This document shows, in pieces, positions 47,731 to 55,969 of a stretch of DNA of 64,000 bases (its first letter is position 1; each line of letters opens with the position of its first letter). The stretch lies in contig NZ_CP043427.1 of assembly GCF_008245005.1 (NCBI RefSeq), positions 744,001-808,000 on the forward strand. Reading direction: 5' to 3'. The stretch is from Campylobacter sputorum subsp. sputorum (GTDB taxonomy: Bacteria; Campylobacterota; Campylobacteria; Campylobacterales; Campylobacteraceae). Position numbers and translations under genes: made by a program. Under the pieces are notes generated by a model. The model did no database searches, was not told the DNA's origin, and worked only from the letters and a program-made list of their open reading frames with translations.

Positions 47731-48031
47731 TTTTGCTCCTTATTTTATTTTGTCTATTATTCCTTTTTATTTATGGTTGGTTTCTTTAATAAATTAAAAT
47801 TTCTATTGTATTATGTTTATCATCCAAAAATGGCATCGCTTAATTTCTTGTATGATACCTTTTATAAAATTCCTTTTTAAGCTCGAACATTTATTTTGTT
47901 TTTTAAAACAGTGTTAAAGATTATGGCTAAAAAGGGTTAAAAGTTTGATTAAAAATCTAAGGAAATTTTATTATAAATTATCCTGAATACAAGTAAGAAC
48001 TTTAACTAAATTTTTCTATAAAGGGTTTATT
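47731..48031. other. 301-bp gap upstream of the DEDD recombinase
   Basis: The gap holds the ribosome binding site of the MNT gene (minus strand) and, at its right end, aaaggg before ATG 48032. No ORF of note is present. IS110-group elements carry a structured bridge RNA between the element's left end and the recombinase gene, so this is where one would lie. I see no convincing fold by eye. Confidence 0.3.
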
Positions 48032-48987
48032 ATGAAAGTTTTTTCTGTGGTATAGACGTATCAAAAGATAAATTAGATATTTGTTTTCTTCAAGATAAAG
48101 AAAATATTAAGCCTAAATTTGAAGTTATTCCGAATACTTCAAATATGATTAAAAGTTACTTTCAATCATTTCAATCAAATGAATTAATTGTTTGCTTTGA
48201 ATCTACTTCAAACTATCATATTATTTTACAAAAAACATTATCTAGATTAAAAATTAAATATAGTGTTTTAAATCCTGCTAAATCAAGTTTATTCATTAGG
48301 CATTTAAATAATATAAAAACTGATTTAAGCGATAGTTATGCACTTGCTGTTTATTCAAGAACTTTTAGTTATACTTTGTTTCCTGACACATTTTCTAAAG
48401 AATATAAACTTTTAAAAAGTTACTCATCTACTTTACTTCTTCTTCAAAAAATGAATACGCAAGTTAAAAATTTTATTCATTCTCAAAAGGATGTAAATGA
48501 TGATGAATTAAAAGACTACTTAAAACAATTTTTAAATTATATAAAGTCTTTACATAAAAAATTAAGGGATATTAATTATTCTATTTTAAAAACTCTTATT
48601 CCTGAAAGTGATGAAATTTTAAAGAATAAAGGTATTGGTAAAGATTTGGCAATAGTTTTATTTCCTGTATTGCATTTTAATCGTGATAAAAATGCAAAGC
48701 AAATTATTAGCTATTTAGGTCTTAGTCCTCGTATTTTTGAAAGTGGTGTAAGTGTCAAAAAAAGTCAAAGTATTACTAAAAGAGATTCTACTAATATAAG
48801 GCGTATTTTATTTATGAATTCACTTAGTTGTATTCGTTTTAATGATTATTTTAAAGAAAAATACAACAGATTAATTGCTAATGGTAAGCATAAAAAAGTT
48901 GCTATTGTTGCTGTTATGTGTGCGATTATTAGGTATTTAAAAACTTATTTCAAAGAAGATAATTATCAATGTATCAAATCAGCTTAG
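48032..48987 (+). pseudogene. IS110/Piv-type DEDD recombinase, frameshifted at the 5' end
   Basis: The product matches IS110-family transposases. The N-terminal RuvC-like domain is seen as CGIDVSKDKLDICFLQDKEN, then CFESTSNYH, KTDLSDSYALAVYSR with DxxD, and the C-terminal transposase_20 domain has LKNKGIGKDLAIVLFPVLHF and YLGLSPRIFESGVSVK. The only start with a ribosome binding site, ATG 48032, is one frame off. A run of six T at 48039-48044 would need a seventh. The in-frame ORF from 48145 lacks the first catalytic Asp. Its end overlaps the next small gene by 19 bp, unlike a free-standing insertion sequence. Confidence 0.8.
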
Positions 48988-49172
48988 CAGAATACAAAAT
49001 TTTAAAAACATTTTTAAAAGAATTAAATAAATCAAAATATTTCAAGGGAGTATATATAAATAAAAAAGATTTTGTAAAACATTGTGGCATAACAAAAGAT
49101 AGTTTTTACCGGGTGATTGGTAATTCATACAAAAATAATAAACAAATAAAGGATAAAAAATGGCAAAAGTAA
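48969..49172 (+). CDS. Small phage-like protein (67 residues)
   Basis: This is a basic 67-residue protein of unknown function. The second half (DFVKHCGITKDSFYRVIGNS) could be a helix-turn-helix. It overlaps the recombinase gene by 19 bp and the next gene by 13 bp, which points to a compact phage-style operon. Confidence 0.5.
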   Translation: MYQISLAEYKILKTFLKELNKSKYFKGVYINKKDFVKHCGITKDSFYRVIGNSYKNNKQIKDKKWQK

Positions 49173-49429
49173 CAGAAGCACTTAACACAAATGAAAATAT
49201 AAAAGCTATGGCAAAATTTTATGAAATAGCTTCTCAAAACATTAATTCTTTTAAACAAAAGATAAGAGTTTTAAAAATTAACAAAGTTGATGGTAAGGTT
49301 AAACTTGATAAAGATAAACAACCTATTTTAGATGAATTCGGACAACCTGAAAAGTGGGATGATAGATATTTTTTAACTTATCAGTCTCTTTCTGGTGGGA
49401 ATGAACATTCTATTTCTATAAATGTCTAA
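49160..49429 (+). CDS. Small phage-like protein (89 residues), possible ssDNA-binding type
   Basis: An aaagga site precedes ATG 49160. The 89-residue product has a helical N-terminus and a basic, beta-rich second half (FKQKIRVLKINKVDGKVKLD, KWDDRYFLTYQSLSGGNE). The size and position after a recombinase would suit a single-stranded-DNA-binding protein of a filamentous phage, but I see no diagnostic motif. It overlaps the next ORF by 8 bp. Confidence 0.5.
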   Translation: MAKVTEALNTNENIKAMAKFYEIASQNINSFKQKIRVLKINKVDGKVKLDKDKQPILDEFGQPEKWDDRYFLTYQSLSGGNEHSISINV

Positions 49430-49592
49430 TCAATTAAAGGTAGGTGAAATTTATATAGTTATGGGTGAAATAACTTATAAAACTTTCGGTGAGGAGTTTA
49501 ACTCTAGGGCTATTATTTCTATAACTAATTTTCAAAAAGAATATGACTACCTTGTCGCAACCATTTCAAACATGGAAACTCTTGAAGCTTGA
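49422..49592 (+). CDS. Small ORF (56 residues) in the prophage remnant
   Basis: The ORF begins with ATG 49422, overlaps the preceding stop by 8 bp, and encodes MSNQLKVGEIYIVMGEITYK and so on to NMETLEA. It is predicted beta-rich, with no known domain. The overlap pattern and normal codon use support coding, although it has no clear ribosome binding site of its own. Confidence 0.45.
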   Translation: MSNQLKVGEIYIVMGEITYKTFGEEFNSRAIISITNFQKEYDYLVATISNMETLEA

Positions 49593-49863
49593 ATTTAAAA
49601 AAAGTGGGGAGGGGAGGGTTAACTTTGCCCACGCCCTAACTATCATCTTTTTTATTTATCGAACAAATATTATTATAGTTATTTTAGATTTTTCATCTTG
49701 TATTCTTTTTTATTAAAATAATGATTTATTATTTTTTATATTAAAATTATAACAAATAATTACTTATTTTATTCTTAAATAAATAACTATTTACTATAAT
49801 ATTTGCATTTTTTATAACAATATGTTATACTTATTTAAAATTTTAAAAATATATAAGGTTAAA
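49593..49863. other. Non-coding segment with a G-rich block
   Basis: Just after the small ORF, 49604-49618 contains three G runs (GGGG, GGGG, GGG). GTGGG at 49604-49608 can pair with CCCAC at 49628-49632. The remainder is extremely AT-rich. I see no gene. Confidence 0.4.
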
Positions 49864-50070
49864 ATGACTAAATTAGATTTTGACAATCATTTGAAAGAAC
49901 TTAGAATTTCTAAAAAGAATTTAGCAAAAATATTAAATTTGCCATATGGAACTGTAAACAATTGGAATGGTGAAAATAAGCCTTTTCCATCTTGGCTTGA
50001 TAGTTGGTTTTTTCATTATGAAAAATCTTTAAAATACGATAAACTTATAAGTTTAATTAAAAAAAAATGA
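49864..50070 (+). CDS. Small helix-turn-helix DNA-binding protein
   Basis: This is a 68-residue protein starting at ATG 49864 (aagg 4-7 bases upstream) rather than 49822. The helix-turn-helix is ISKKNLAKILNLPYGTVNNW, followed by PSWLDSWFFHYEK. Similar small proteins occur on plasmids and phages of Campylobacterota. It probably regulates the element. Confidence 0.65.
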   Translation: MTKLDFDNHLKELRISKKNLAKILNLPYGTVNNWNGENKPFPSWLDSWFFHYEKSLKYDKLISLIKKK

Positions 50071-50152
50071 TGAAACTAATTTTTAACTTATATTAGATAA
50101 AAATATAATAGATATTATTTTTTACAACTTTTTTAGATTTCTTTTTGGGGGT

Positions 50153-50179
50153 TTATCAAGGGGGCTTCCCCCTTGATAA
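50153..50179. repeat. Perfect 12-bp hairpin, GC-rich
   Basis: TTATCAAGGGGG (50153-50164), loop CTT, and CCCCCTTGATAA (50168-50179) form a perfect 12-bp stem. No T-tract follows on either strand, so it is not a standard intrinsic terminator. Confidence 0.85.
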
Positions 50180-50341
50180 GAAGCGTAAAACCAAAGTTTC
50201 AAAGCAAAATAAACTCAAAATTAGCGGGACTTTATGACTTTATAGACTTATACACCAAAAGAAGCTTACTATTTTAGTTACTTTCAAACCCTTTATACTT
50301 ATCTATTTAAAAATCTTTGCCACTCTTTCTCGTTGCCCCTG

Positions 50342-50379
50342 TTTGCACCTGCAAGGCTTCTAGCCTTGACAGGTGCAAA
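50342..50379. repeat. 16-bp hairpin with one bulge, GC-rich
   Basis: TTTGCACCTGCAAGGC (50342-50357), loop TTCTA (50358-50362), then GCCTTG, a bulged A at 50369, and CAGGTGCAAA (to 50379) form a 16-bp stem. It lies 160 bp from the other hairpin and is also not followed by a T-tract. Confidence 0.85.
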
Positions 50380-50611
50380 TCTAACCACTTTCAACCTTTC
50401 ATAAATTTACCCGTAGGAAAAATAAATCAGATATAATCTTATATTTTATTAAAATTGATTAATTTTTATAAAATGTTTTCGCATTATATATTTTAAAATA
50501 CCCATAAAATGAATGTCTTTTTATATTATGCTACAACTCTTTTTATAATGTCTTATCATTACAATGTTTTATAAAACATACTACAAAAACCTATAAGGGA
50601 AAGGAAAAGAA

Positions 50612-50974
50612 ATGTTAAAACAAAGAATTAACGGTTTAACACCTTTAACAGTTAGCATTGTTGCAAGTGATGGCGATTATGCTAAAATAGCTGGTGTTAT
50701 GGCTGGAGAAGTTGAAACTTTTAAACATATTGGCGATGGTGGGACTGCTAGTGCCACACCTGATCGGCTCAATAGAAAAGTTTTCATTGTTGGTAAGAAA
50801 GAAAGTAGCGGATCTAGAAAAAGCACTCAGGTATCAATTTCTATCTTTGTATTTTCTGAATTTTCTTGGATTTTTTACACCTTTGGTTTTAAATTCACTA
50901 TAAGTTGTAAAAGCAATACAAATAAGCTAAAAAATAAAATTTACGCATTTTGTATTTTTGATATTATAATATAA
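50612..50974 (+). pseudogene. Truncated phage-like ORF
   Basis: A strong site (aagggaaagga) precedes ATG 50612. The first 75 or so residues look like a real protein (GLTPLTVSIVASDGDYAKI, GDGGTASATPDRLNRKVF, ESSGSRKSTQVSISIF). After that the frame passes into sequence that reads better on the other strand and lacks coding character. I interpret it as a 5' stub joined to foreign DNA near 50830-50850. The function is unknown. Confidence 0.45.
50836..50948 (-). pseudogene. Possible 5' stub of a secreted-protein gene
   Basis: On the minus strand, ATG 50948 reads MRKFYFLAYLYCFYNL before a stop. With a one-base shift it continues AFTTYSEFKTKGVKNPRKFR. The start resembles a signal peptide. TATAAT-like sequence lies upstream. 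It abuts the plus-strand stub head-on, which suggests a deletion junction. Support is weak. Confidence 0.25.
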
Positions 50975-51033
50975 TTATAGCTTTTAAATTTTAAGTAAAT
51001 TTTGGCTTTTATTTTAAAATAAAAGAGCTTAAA

Positions 51034-51731
51034 ATGGATTTATAAATGAAATAAATGAAAGACTTAAAAGATATACTTACAACAGAAGGCAAAAAGAACA
51101 TAAAAGATGTAGGAAGCTTGACATAAATCCTAATGCTTACGCTGGAATGAAATTTAGAAACTCTGTGCCATATAAAGAAATAATGGATTTTTTATCAAAG
51201 CGTTCAATTCTCAATTAATCTTTTCTTCTATAGTCAATAAAACAAGAGCTTAGAATTATCAGAAAAAAGATATAAAACACTGCGTATGTCTAGCTTAAAA
51301 GCTAGTCTTGATAGTGGAGAATATAATGATGAAAATGAGCTTGATGAAGTAATAATAGATAAAAAAATACTCAAAAAATTAGTAATTGTGGCACTATACA
51401 TCAAGTTGATATAATCTCTTGTATGGGTTATAGTATGGAACCTCATATCATGGAAAGCGACTTATGCATTATAGCTATTGATATAATATACAAAGATGGA
51501 AGCATTTATGCTATCAATACACCAGATGGACTTGTAATAAAAGAGTGCTATAAACAAGAAAATGAGCTTATGCTAGTATCTTATAATCCTTTATATACAC
51601 CTGTTAGATATTATGAATGTGAGTGTCAAATAATAGGTAAATTTGTAGGGTTGATAAGAGATGTTAATTGGCTTAAAAAGTGTTTAAATGTTTTAAATTT
51701 GCATTTAAAATGGGATTTTTACTATTTTTGA
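51034..51731 (+). pseudogene. S24-family phage repressor with multiple frameshifts
   Basis: Pieces of a CI/LexA-like repressor lie in order across three frames. An N-terminal helix-turn-helix part is INEINERLKRYT, then DINPNAYAGMKFRNSVPYKE and IMDFLSKRSI. A linker is KRYKTLRMSSLKASLDSG to DEVIIDKKILKKL. The S24 peptidase part is CGTIHQVDIISCMGYSMEPH with the catalytic Ser, and LVIKECYK with the Lys, to NWLKKCL. At least three frame changes and an in-frame TAA interrupt it. Only the last 102 codons are open (from 51423). The repressor is therefore dead. Confidence 0.75.
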
Positions 51732-51785
51732 TTATATATCCCCATTTTGAATGTCGTCTGATACTATTACCGCAAAGATTGCTGG

Positions 51786-54434
51786 ATTTAAAAATCCTAT
51801 AGGGTAAATTTTAACCCGTTGTAGTTCACGATTATTTAAGTGATGAAGCTTGTTTCAAAATCCATAGGATCAAATTTTAACTTTACCATACACACAAGAA
51901 GAAAAAGAACATATTAGTTTCAAAATCCATAGGATCAAATTTTAACATACCTACTCTTTCAATTTTAGTTAATCATCTTCCTTGTTTCAAAATCCATAGG
52001 ATCAAATTTTAACTCATGTTGGATAGGGCTTTTTTGGATACATCTCCAGTTTCAAAATCCATAGGATCAAATTTTAACCAAGAGCAAAGCACGGCATTAT
52101 CTAGCTTTATGGAAGGTTTCAAAATCCATAGGATCAAATTTTAACCTATTTGGGCTGGTGAAAAATATAATTCTAGCGAGTTTCAAAATCCATAGGATCA
52201 AATTTTAACTTTAAAAACTCTTCTTTGTTCCTTGAACTACAACCGTTTCAAAATCCATAGGATCAAATTTTAACTGTTCTCAAAAAATACCTTTTTTTGT
52301 TGTGGCGTAGTTTCAAAATCCATAGGATCAAATTTTAACCTTGTTGGGCATACTTTAAATTTTAGTTATGGCGAAAGTTTCAAAATCCATAGGATCAAAT
52401 TTTAACTGTCGGGGGGGGGCAACATAATTGCCTTTTATTAAAGTTTCAAAATCCATAGGATCAAATTTTAACTAAAAAATATCATAAAAACAATAGTTGA
52501 AATAGTGTTTCAAAATCCATAGGATCAAATTTTAACTTTGATACTACATTTAACATAGCTTCTTGAGAACTGTTTCAAAATCCATAGGATCAAATTTTAA
52601 CTCAAGTATTTTTAAAAGTATTTCGTTTTTTGTAGCGTTTCAAAATCCATAGGATCAAATTTTAACTTAAAACGGCTGGTATATTCCAACCGGCTTTTAT
52701 TGGTTTCAAAATCCATAGGATCAAATTTTAACCTTAATATCTAAATCATGTTTTACAACCAAATTAAGTTTCAAAATCCATAGGATCAAATTTTAACCTG
52801 GATGGAGAAAGAAATATGCTAAAAACAAAGTTATGTTTCAAAATCCATAGGATCAAATTTTAACTCTATACCAACCCAAAAATCCCAGTTTTGAATATCG
52901 TTTCAAAATCCATAGGATCAAATTTTAACGTTAACCATTCAACAAAAGAGGATACATCAGAATCTAGTTTCAAAATCCATAGGATCAAATTTTAACTCAA
53001 GCCATTTTTTACTTCTTTTTGCTCTTTATAGTTTCAAAATCCATAGGATCAAATTTTAACTTTGATCTATCTTTATAATTTTCTAATTTCATCTCATGTT
53101 TCAAAATCCATAGGATCAAATTTTAACGATAAATGATGAGTTTAATACATTTTCTAATGACATGTTTCAAAATCCATAGGATCAAATTTTAACTGGAACA
53201 CTTATGAGTTTAGAAAGCGAAGTGCTAGGTTTCAAAATCCATAGGATCAAATTTTAACCATCTCTATCATTTTATCCTCCTTATTTTTCTAAGTTTCAAA
53301 ATCCATAGGATCAAATTTTAACTCAAGAAAAGATAGCGGGAAAATGAGTGATAAGTGTTTCAAAATCCATAGGATCAAATTTTAACCATCTCTATCATTT
53401 TATCCTCCTTATTTTTCTAAGTTTCAAAATCCATAGGATCAAATTTTAACTCAAGAAAAGATAGCGGGAAAATGAGTGATAAGTGTTTCAAAATCCATAG
53501 GATCAAATTTTAACCCAAAAGAACCATAAATGTAATAGATGGTATGGCTAGTTTCAAAATCCATAGGATCAAATTTTAACGTTTTGCCTAGCTGTTTTTA
53601 TATTTTCTTGCATATCGAGTTTCAAAATCCATAGGATCAAATTTTAACGATATCGAGAACTAAGCATGAGTTTGGAACACTTAGGTTTCAAAATCCATAG
53701 GATCAAATTTTAACAATTAGTGGTAATTTAGAAAAGCAGCTAAATAATCGTTTCAAAATCCATAGGATCAAATTTTAACCAAATTTAGGAGTTTCATCAT
53801 CTATATAACTATCATCGGTTTCAAAATCCATAGGATCAAATTTTAACTTTAGCACAAAAAGACATTATGCACTATTTAATCGCAGTTTCAAAATCCATAG
53901 GATCAAATTTTAACCCTTAATCTCGTTTATAGACTGACAACAGATTTCGTTTCAAAATCCATAGGATCAAATTTTAACTCTTCTAGCCCTAGATCGTATT
54001 CTTTATGTAGCTCAGTTTCAAAATCCATAGGATCAAATTTTAACATTGCAAAGCTATCATACAAAGAAGCTGTAGTATTGTTTCAAAATCCATAGGATCA
54101 AATTTTAACTTTATCTATGCCAACATACTCATTGTGAAAATTAGTTTCAAAATCCATAGGATCAAATTTTAACCTACTTCAATGGGTATTTTTTTTCCAA
54201 CTTCAAATTGTTTCAAAATCCATAGGATCAAATTTTAACAAGCGGTTTTTGAGCCAGTTGCCATCCCAACACCAGGTTTCAAAATCCATAGGATCAAATT
54301 TTAACTTTACAAGTTTTGTAAATTCCTTTTTGGTTATATGTTTCAAAATCCATAGGATCAAATTTTAACACCAATGATTATCAAAACTATTTACCATATT
54401 TGAGGTTTCAAAATCCATAGGATCAAATTTTAAC
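51786..54434 (-). CRISPR. Type I-B CRISPR array, 40 intact repeats plus one degenerate
   Basis: I counted 40 intact 30-base repeats from 51852 to 54434. On the minus strand each begins GTTAAAATTTGATCC and ends ATGGATTTTGAAAC; the inner ATCC-TAT-GGAT is a short stem. A degenerate copy at 51786-51815, followed by a 36-base spacer, marks the leader-distal end. Spacers are 34-38 bases; 40 are present including that one, of which two pairs are identical (53259-53292 = 53387-53420; 53323-53356 = 53451-53484). Orientation follows the cas operon, the GAAAC 3' end and the decayed distal repeat. Confidence 0.97.
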
Positions 54435-54679
54435 AGCAACCAAATCATCATATATCGGCAGCCATTGCAGATTATTATAAATATATCCAGCTTAAAAGCC
54501 GCTTATAAAAGCTATGTCTATAAAACAAAATAGCTAAATATAGGCATTCGTATAAACTTAAATTTAGCTTTAAAAAAAGTTTGACCGCTACCAAAATGCC
54601 AACCAAAATTTATAATTCCAAATTTAGCTTTAAAAACTAATCCTCAAAAAATACAAAATTTCCCTTACGCACAATAAAA
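54435..54679 (-). promoter_or_regulatory. Probable CRISPR leader
   Basis: This 245-bp AT-rich gap between the newest repeat and cas1 should hold the leader and array promoter, read leftwards. A TATAAT box lies at 54479-54474. The first 35 bases next to the repeat look more like a spacer than leader. The word aaatttagctttaaaa occurs twice (about 54561 and 54620). Confidence 0.5.
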
Positions 54680-55672
54680 CTAATCAACATACCCTTCATA
54701 GGGATAATTCTCACAAATACACTTTTTTATCTGATTTGCCTCACGCCTAATTATCTGCCTGTAAGTTAGAAGCTGATTTTCAAATTTTACCTGCGAAGTA
54801 AGGGTTTTTATCATATTTAACTCTATTTTTTGCACTGCTTCGTTTGTAAATCTTATCCTTCCAGCATCAGTTTTAAAGTCTTTTGCTGTGATTTCATCCT
54901 TGTTTAGCATATTAAAAATCAAATTATCCCCTAAAATAGGCTTAAAAATCTCAGCCAAATCAAGATGCAGGCTAAGCGATCTATAATTTGGCTCGTGCAA
55001 AAACGAAATTCTTGGATCAAGCTCAGTTTTATAAATCTCGCTTAAACAAACATTATAAATTCTAGTATTTACATAGCTTATAAAAGTGTTGATTTTATCA
55101 GTTGGTGGGCGTTTTGAACGAGTGATAAATTTAAAGCTTTTTTGATTTTTTATGATTTCGTTCCATTTTGTAAAATATTCCTTTGCAAAAGCTCCTTCAC
55201 ACGCCATAACACTAGCTATATTTTGGGCATTTTTTAGAGCTTTAAGATGCTCATCTCCTTCAAATTTAACACCTCTTTTCGTGCAGTTGTTTATAGAGTT
55301 TATCATCCTAGCTTTGGTTATTTCTTTAGCGATTGCAACCCTTTTTATCTCATCGTCAAAAGTTCTTACTTGATTTAAGAGCACAAAGCCACTTTTATTT
55401 ACCGAATTTGGTGAGTTTGGATAGAAATTTCCACGAAAACTTCCATGCTGGCTAAATATATGAAGCAAGATATTATTCGTGCTTAAAAACGCCATAGCAT
55501 AGGTATCAAGTTCCACTTTTCCAAGGATATAAATTTCATTTATAGCGTTTATGGGTAGGATTTTTGTGTTTAAAATTAAGCCATCTTCATCATATTTATC
55601 AAAATAGATATTGTTATCTTTTCTATAAAGTTTTCCACTGCTTAGTAAAAAATGCGTTCTATCTGTCTTCAT
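54680..55672 (-). CDS. cas1: CRISPR adaptation endonuclease Cas1
   Basis: Cas1 integrates new spacers together with Cas2. The 330-residue protein has the active-site residues Glu159 (ACEGAFAKEYF), His226 (SFLHEPNYRSLSL) and Asp238 (LHLDLAEIF). Length and sequence fit the I-B subgroup. It starts 9 bp after cas2's upstream... order on the minus strand is cas4, cas1, cas2 by position 56467 to 54680, with cas2 lying between cas4 and cas1. Confidence 0.95.
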   Translation of the reverse strand: MKTDRTHFLLSSGKLYRKDNNIYFDKYDEDGLILNTKILPINAINEIYILGKVELDTYAMAFLSTNNILLHIFSQHGSFRGNFYPNSPNSVNKSGFVLLNQVRTFDDEIKRVAIAKEITKARMINSINNCTKRGVKFEGDEHLKALKNAQNIASVMACEGAFAKEYFTKWNEIIKNQKSFKFITRSKRPPTDKINTFISYVNTRIYNVCLSEIYKTELDPRISFLHEPNYRSLSLHLDLAEIFKPILGDNLIFNMLNKDEITAKDFKTDAGRIRFTNEAVQKIELNMIKTLTSQVKFENQLLTYRQIIRREANQIKKCICENYPYEGYVD

Positions 55673-55681
55673 AAATCTCCT

Positions 55682-55960
55682 TTAACTAAAAAGTGGTTCA
55701 TTTTTATCTATGCCCATAACTTCACGTTTAGTGTAGCTTTGCTTATCAAATTTATAGATGATGATAGAGTCAAATTCGGCATGTATTAGCTTTTTGAGCT
55801 GAGCGGTTAGCTTTTTGTAGTCACTTTGCCTAATCTCACCTTCATAGACGCTAAACTGCACTCTTGGAATATATTTTTCTACAAGTTTTCTTACGCGGTT
55901 TGCGTTATTTTTCTCTTTTTCTTCGCTATTTGAGATGTCATAAAACAAAATTATATACAT
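55682..55960 (-). CDS. cas2: CRISPR adaptation protein Cas2
   Basis: This is a 92-residue ferredoxin-fold protein that forms the structural core of the Cas1-Cas2 integrase. The N-terminal strand YIILFYDISN carries Asp8, and the segment YIPRVQFSVYEGEIRQSDY is typical of the family. It lies between cas4 (9 bp) and cas1 (9 bp). Confidence 0.93.
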   Translation of the reverse strand: MYIILFYDISNSEEKEKNNANRVRKLVEKYIPRVQFSVYEGEIRQSDYKKLTAQLKKLIHAEFDSIIIYKFDKQSYTKREVMGIDKNEPLFS

Positions 55961-55969
55961 GAATTTTCC

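Larger units (their letters stand above)
50071..50611. other. 541-bp non-coding segment with two strong hairpins
   Basis: No ORF with coding character is present. Two unusually GC-rich perfect or near-perfect inverted repeats stand out in otherwise AT-rich DNA and are listed separately. The arrangement resembles the origin/packaging intergenic region of small single-stranded-DNA phages. That resemblance is an inference. Confidence 0.5.
48032..51731. mobile_element. Degraded small prophage-like element
   Basis: Recombinase, overlapping small ORFs, a small helix-turn-helix protein, two strong hairpins, truncated ORFs and a broken S24 repressor lie together between chromosomal genes and the CRISPR array. 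Filamentous phages of Neisseria encode IS110/Piv-type recombinases beside very small overlapping genes, so a decayed filamentous phage is my preferred reading. Hallmark genes (Zot-like ATPase, coat proteins) are not visible. The boundaries are approximate. Confidence 0.45.

Noticed and set aside
48145-48987. ORF starting at ATG 48145 as an intact transposase
   Set aside because: It lacks the first Asp of the DEDD site, which is encoded in the same frame upstream without a start codon.
51786-54434. Reading the CRISPR array on the plus strand
   Set aside because: The degenerate repeat would then be leader-proximal and the repeat would end in TTTTAAC; the minus strand ends in GAAAC and faces away from cas1 as expected.
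51786-54434. Self-targeting spacers against sequences in this window
   Set aside because: I compared the spacers by eye with the prophage remnant and nearby genes and saw no match; the rest of the genome cannot be checked here.
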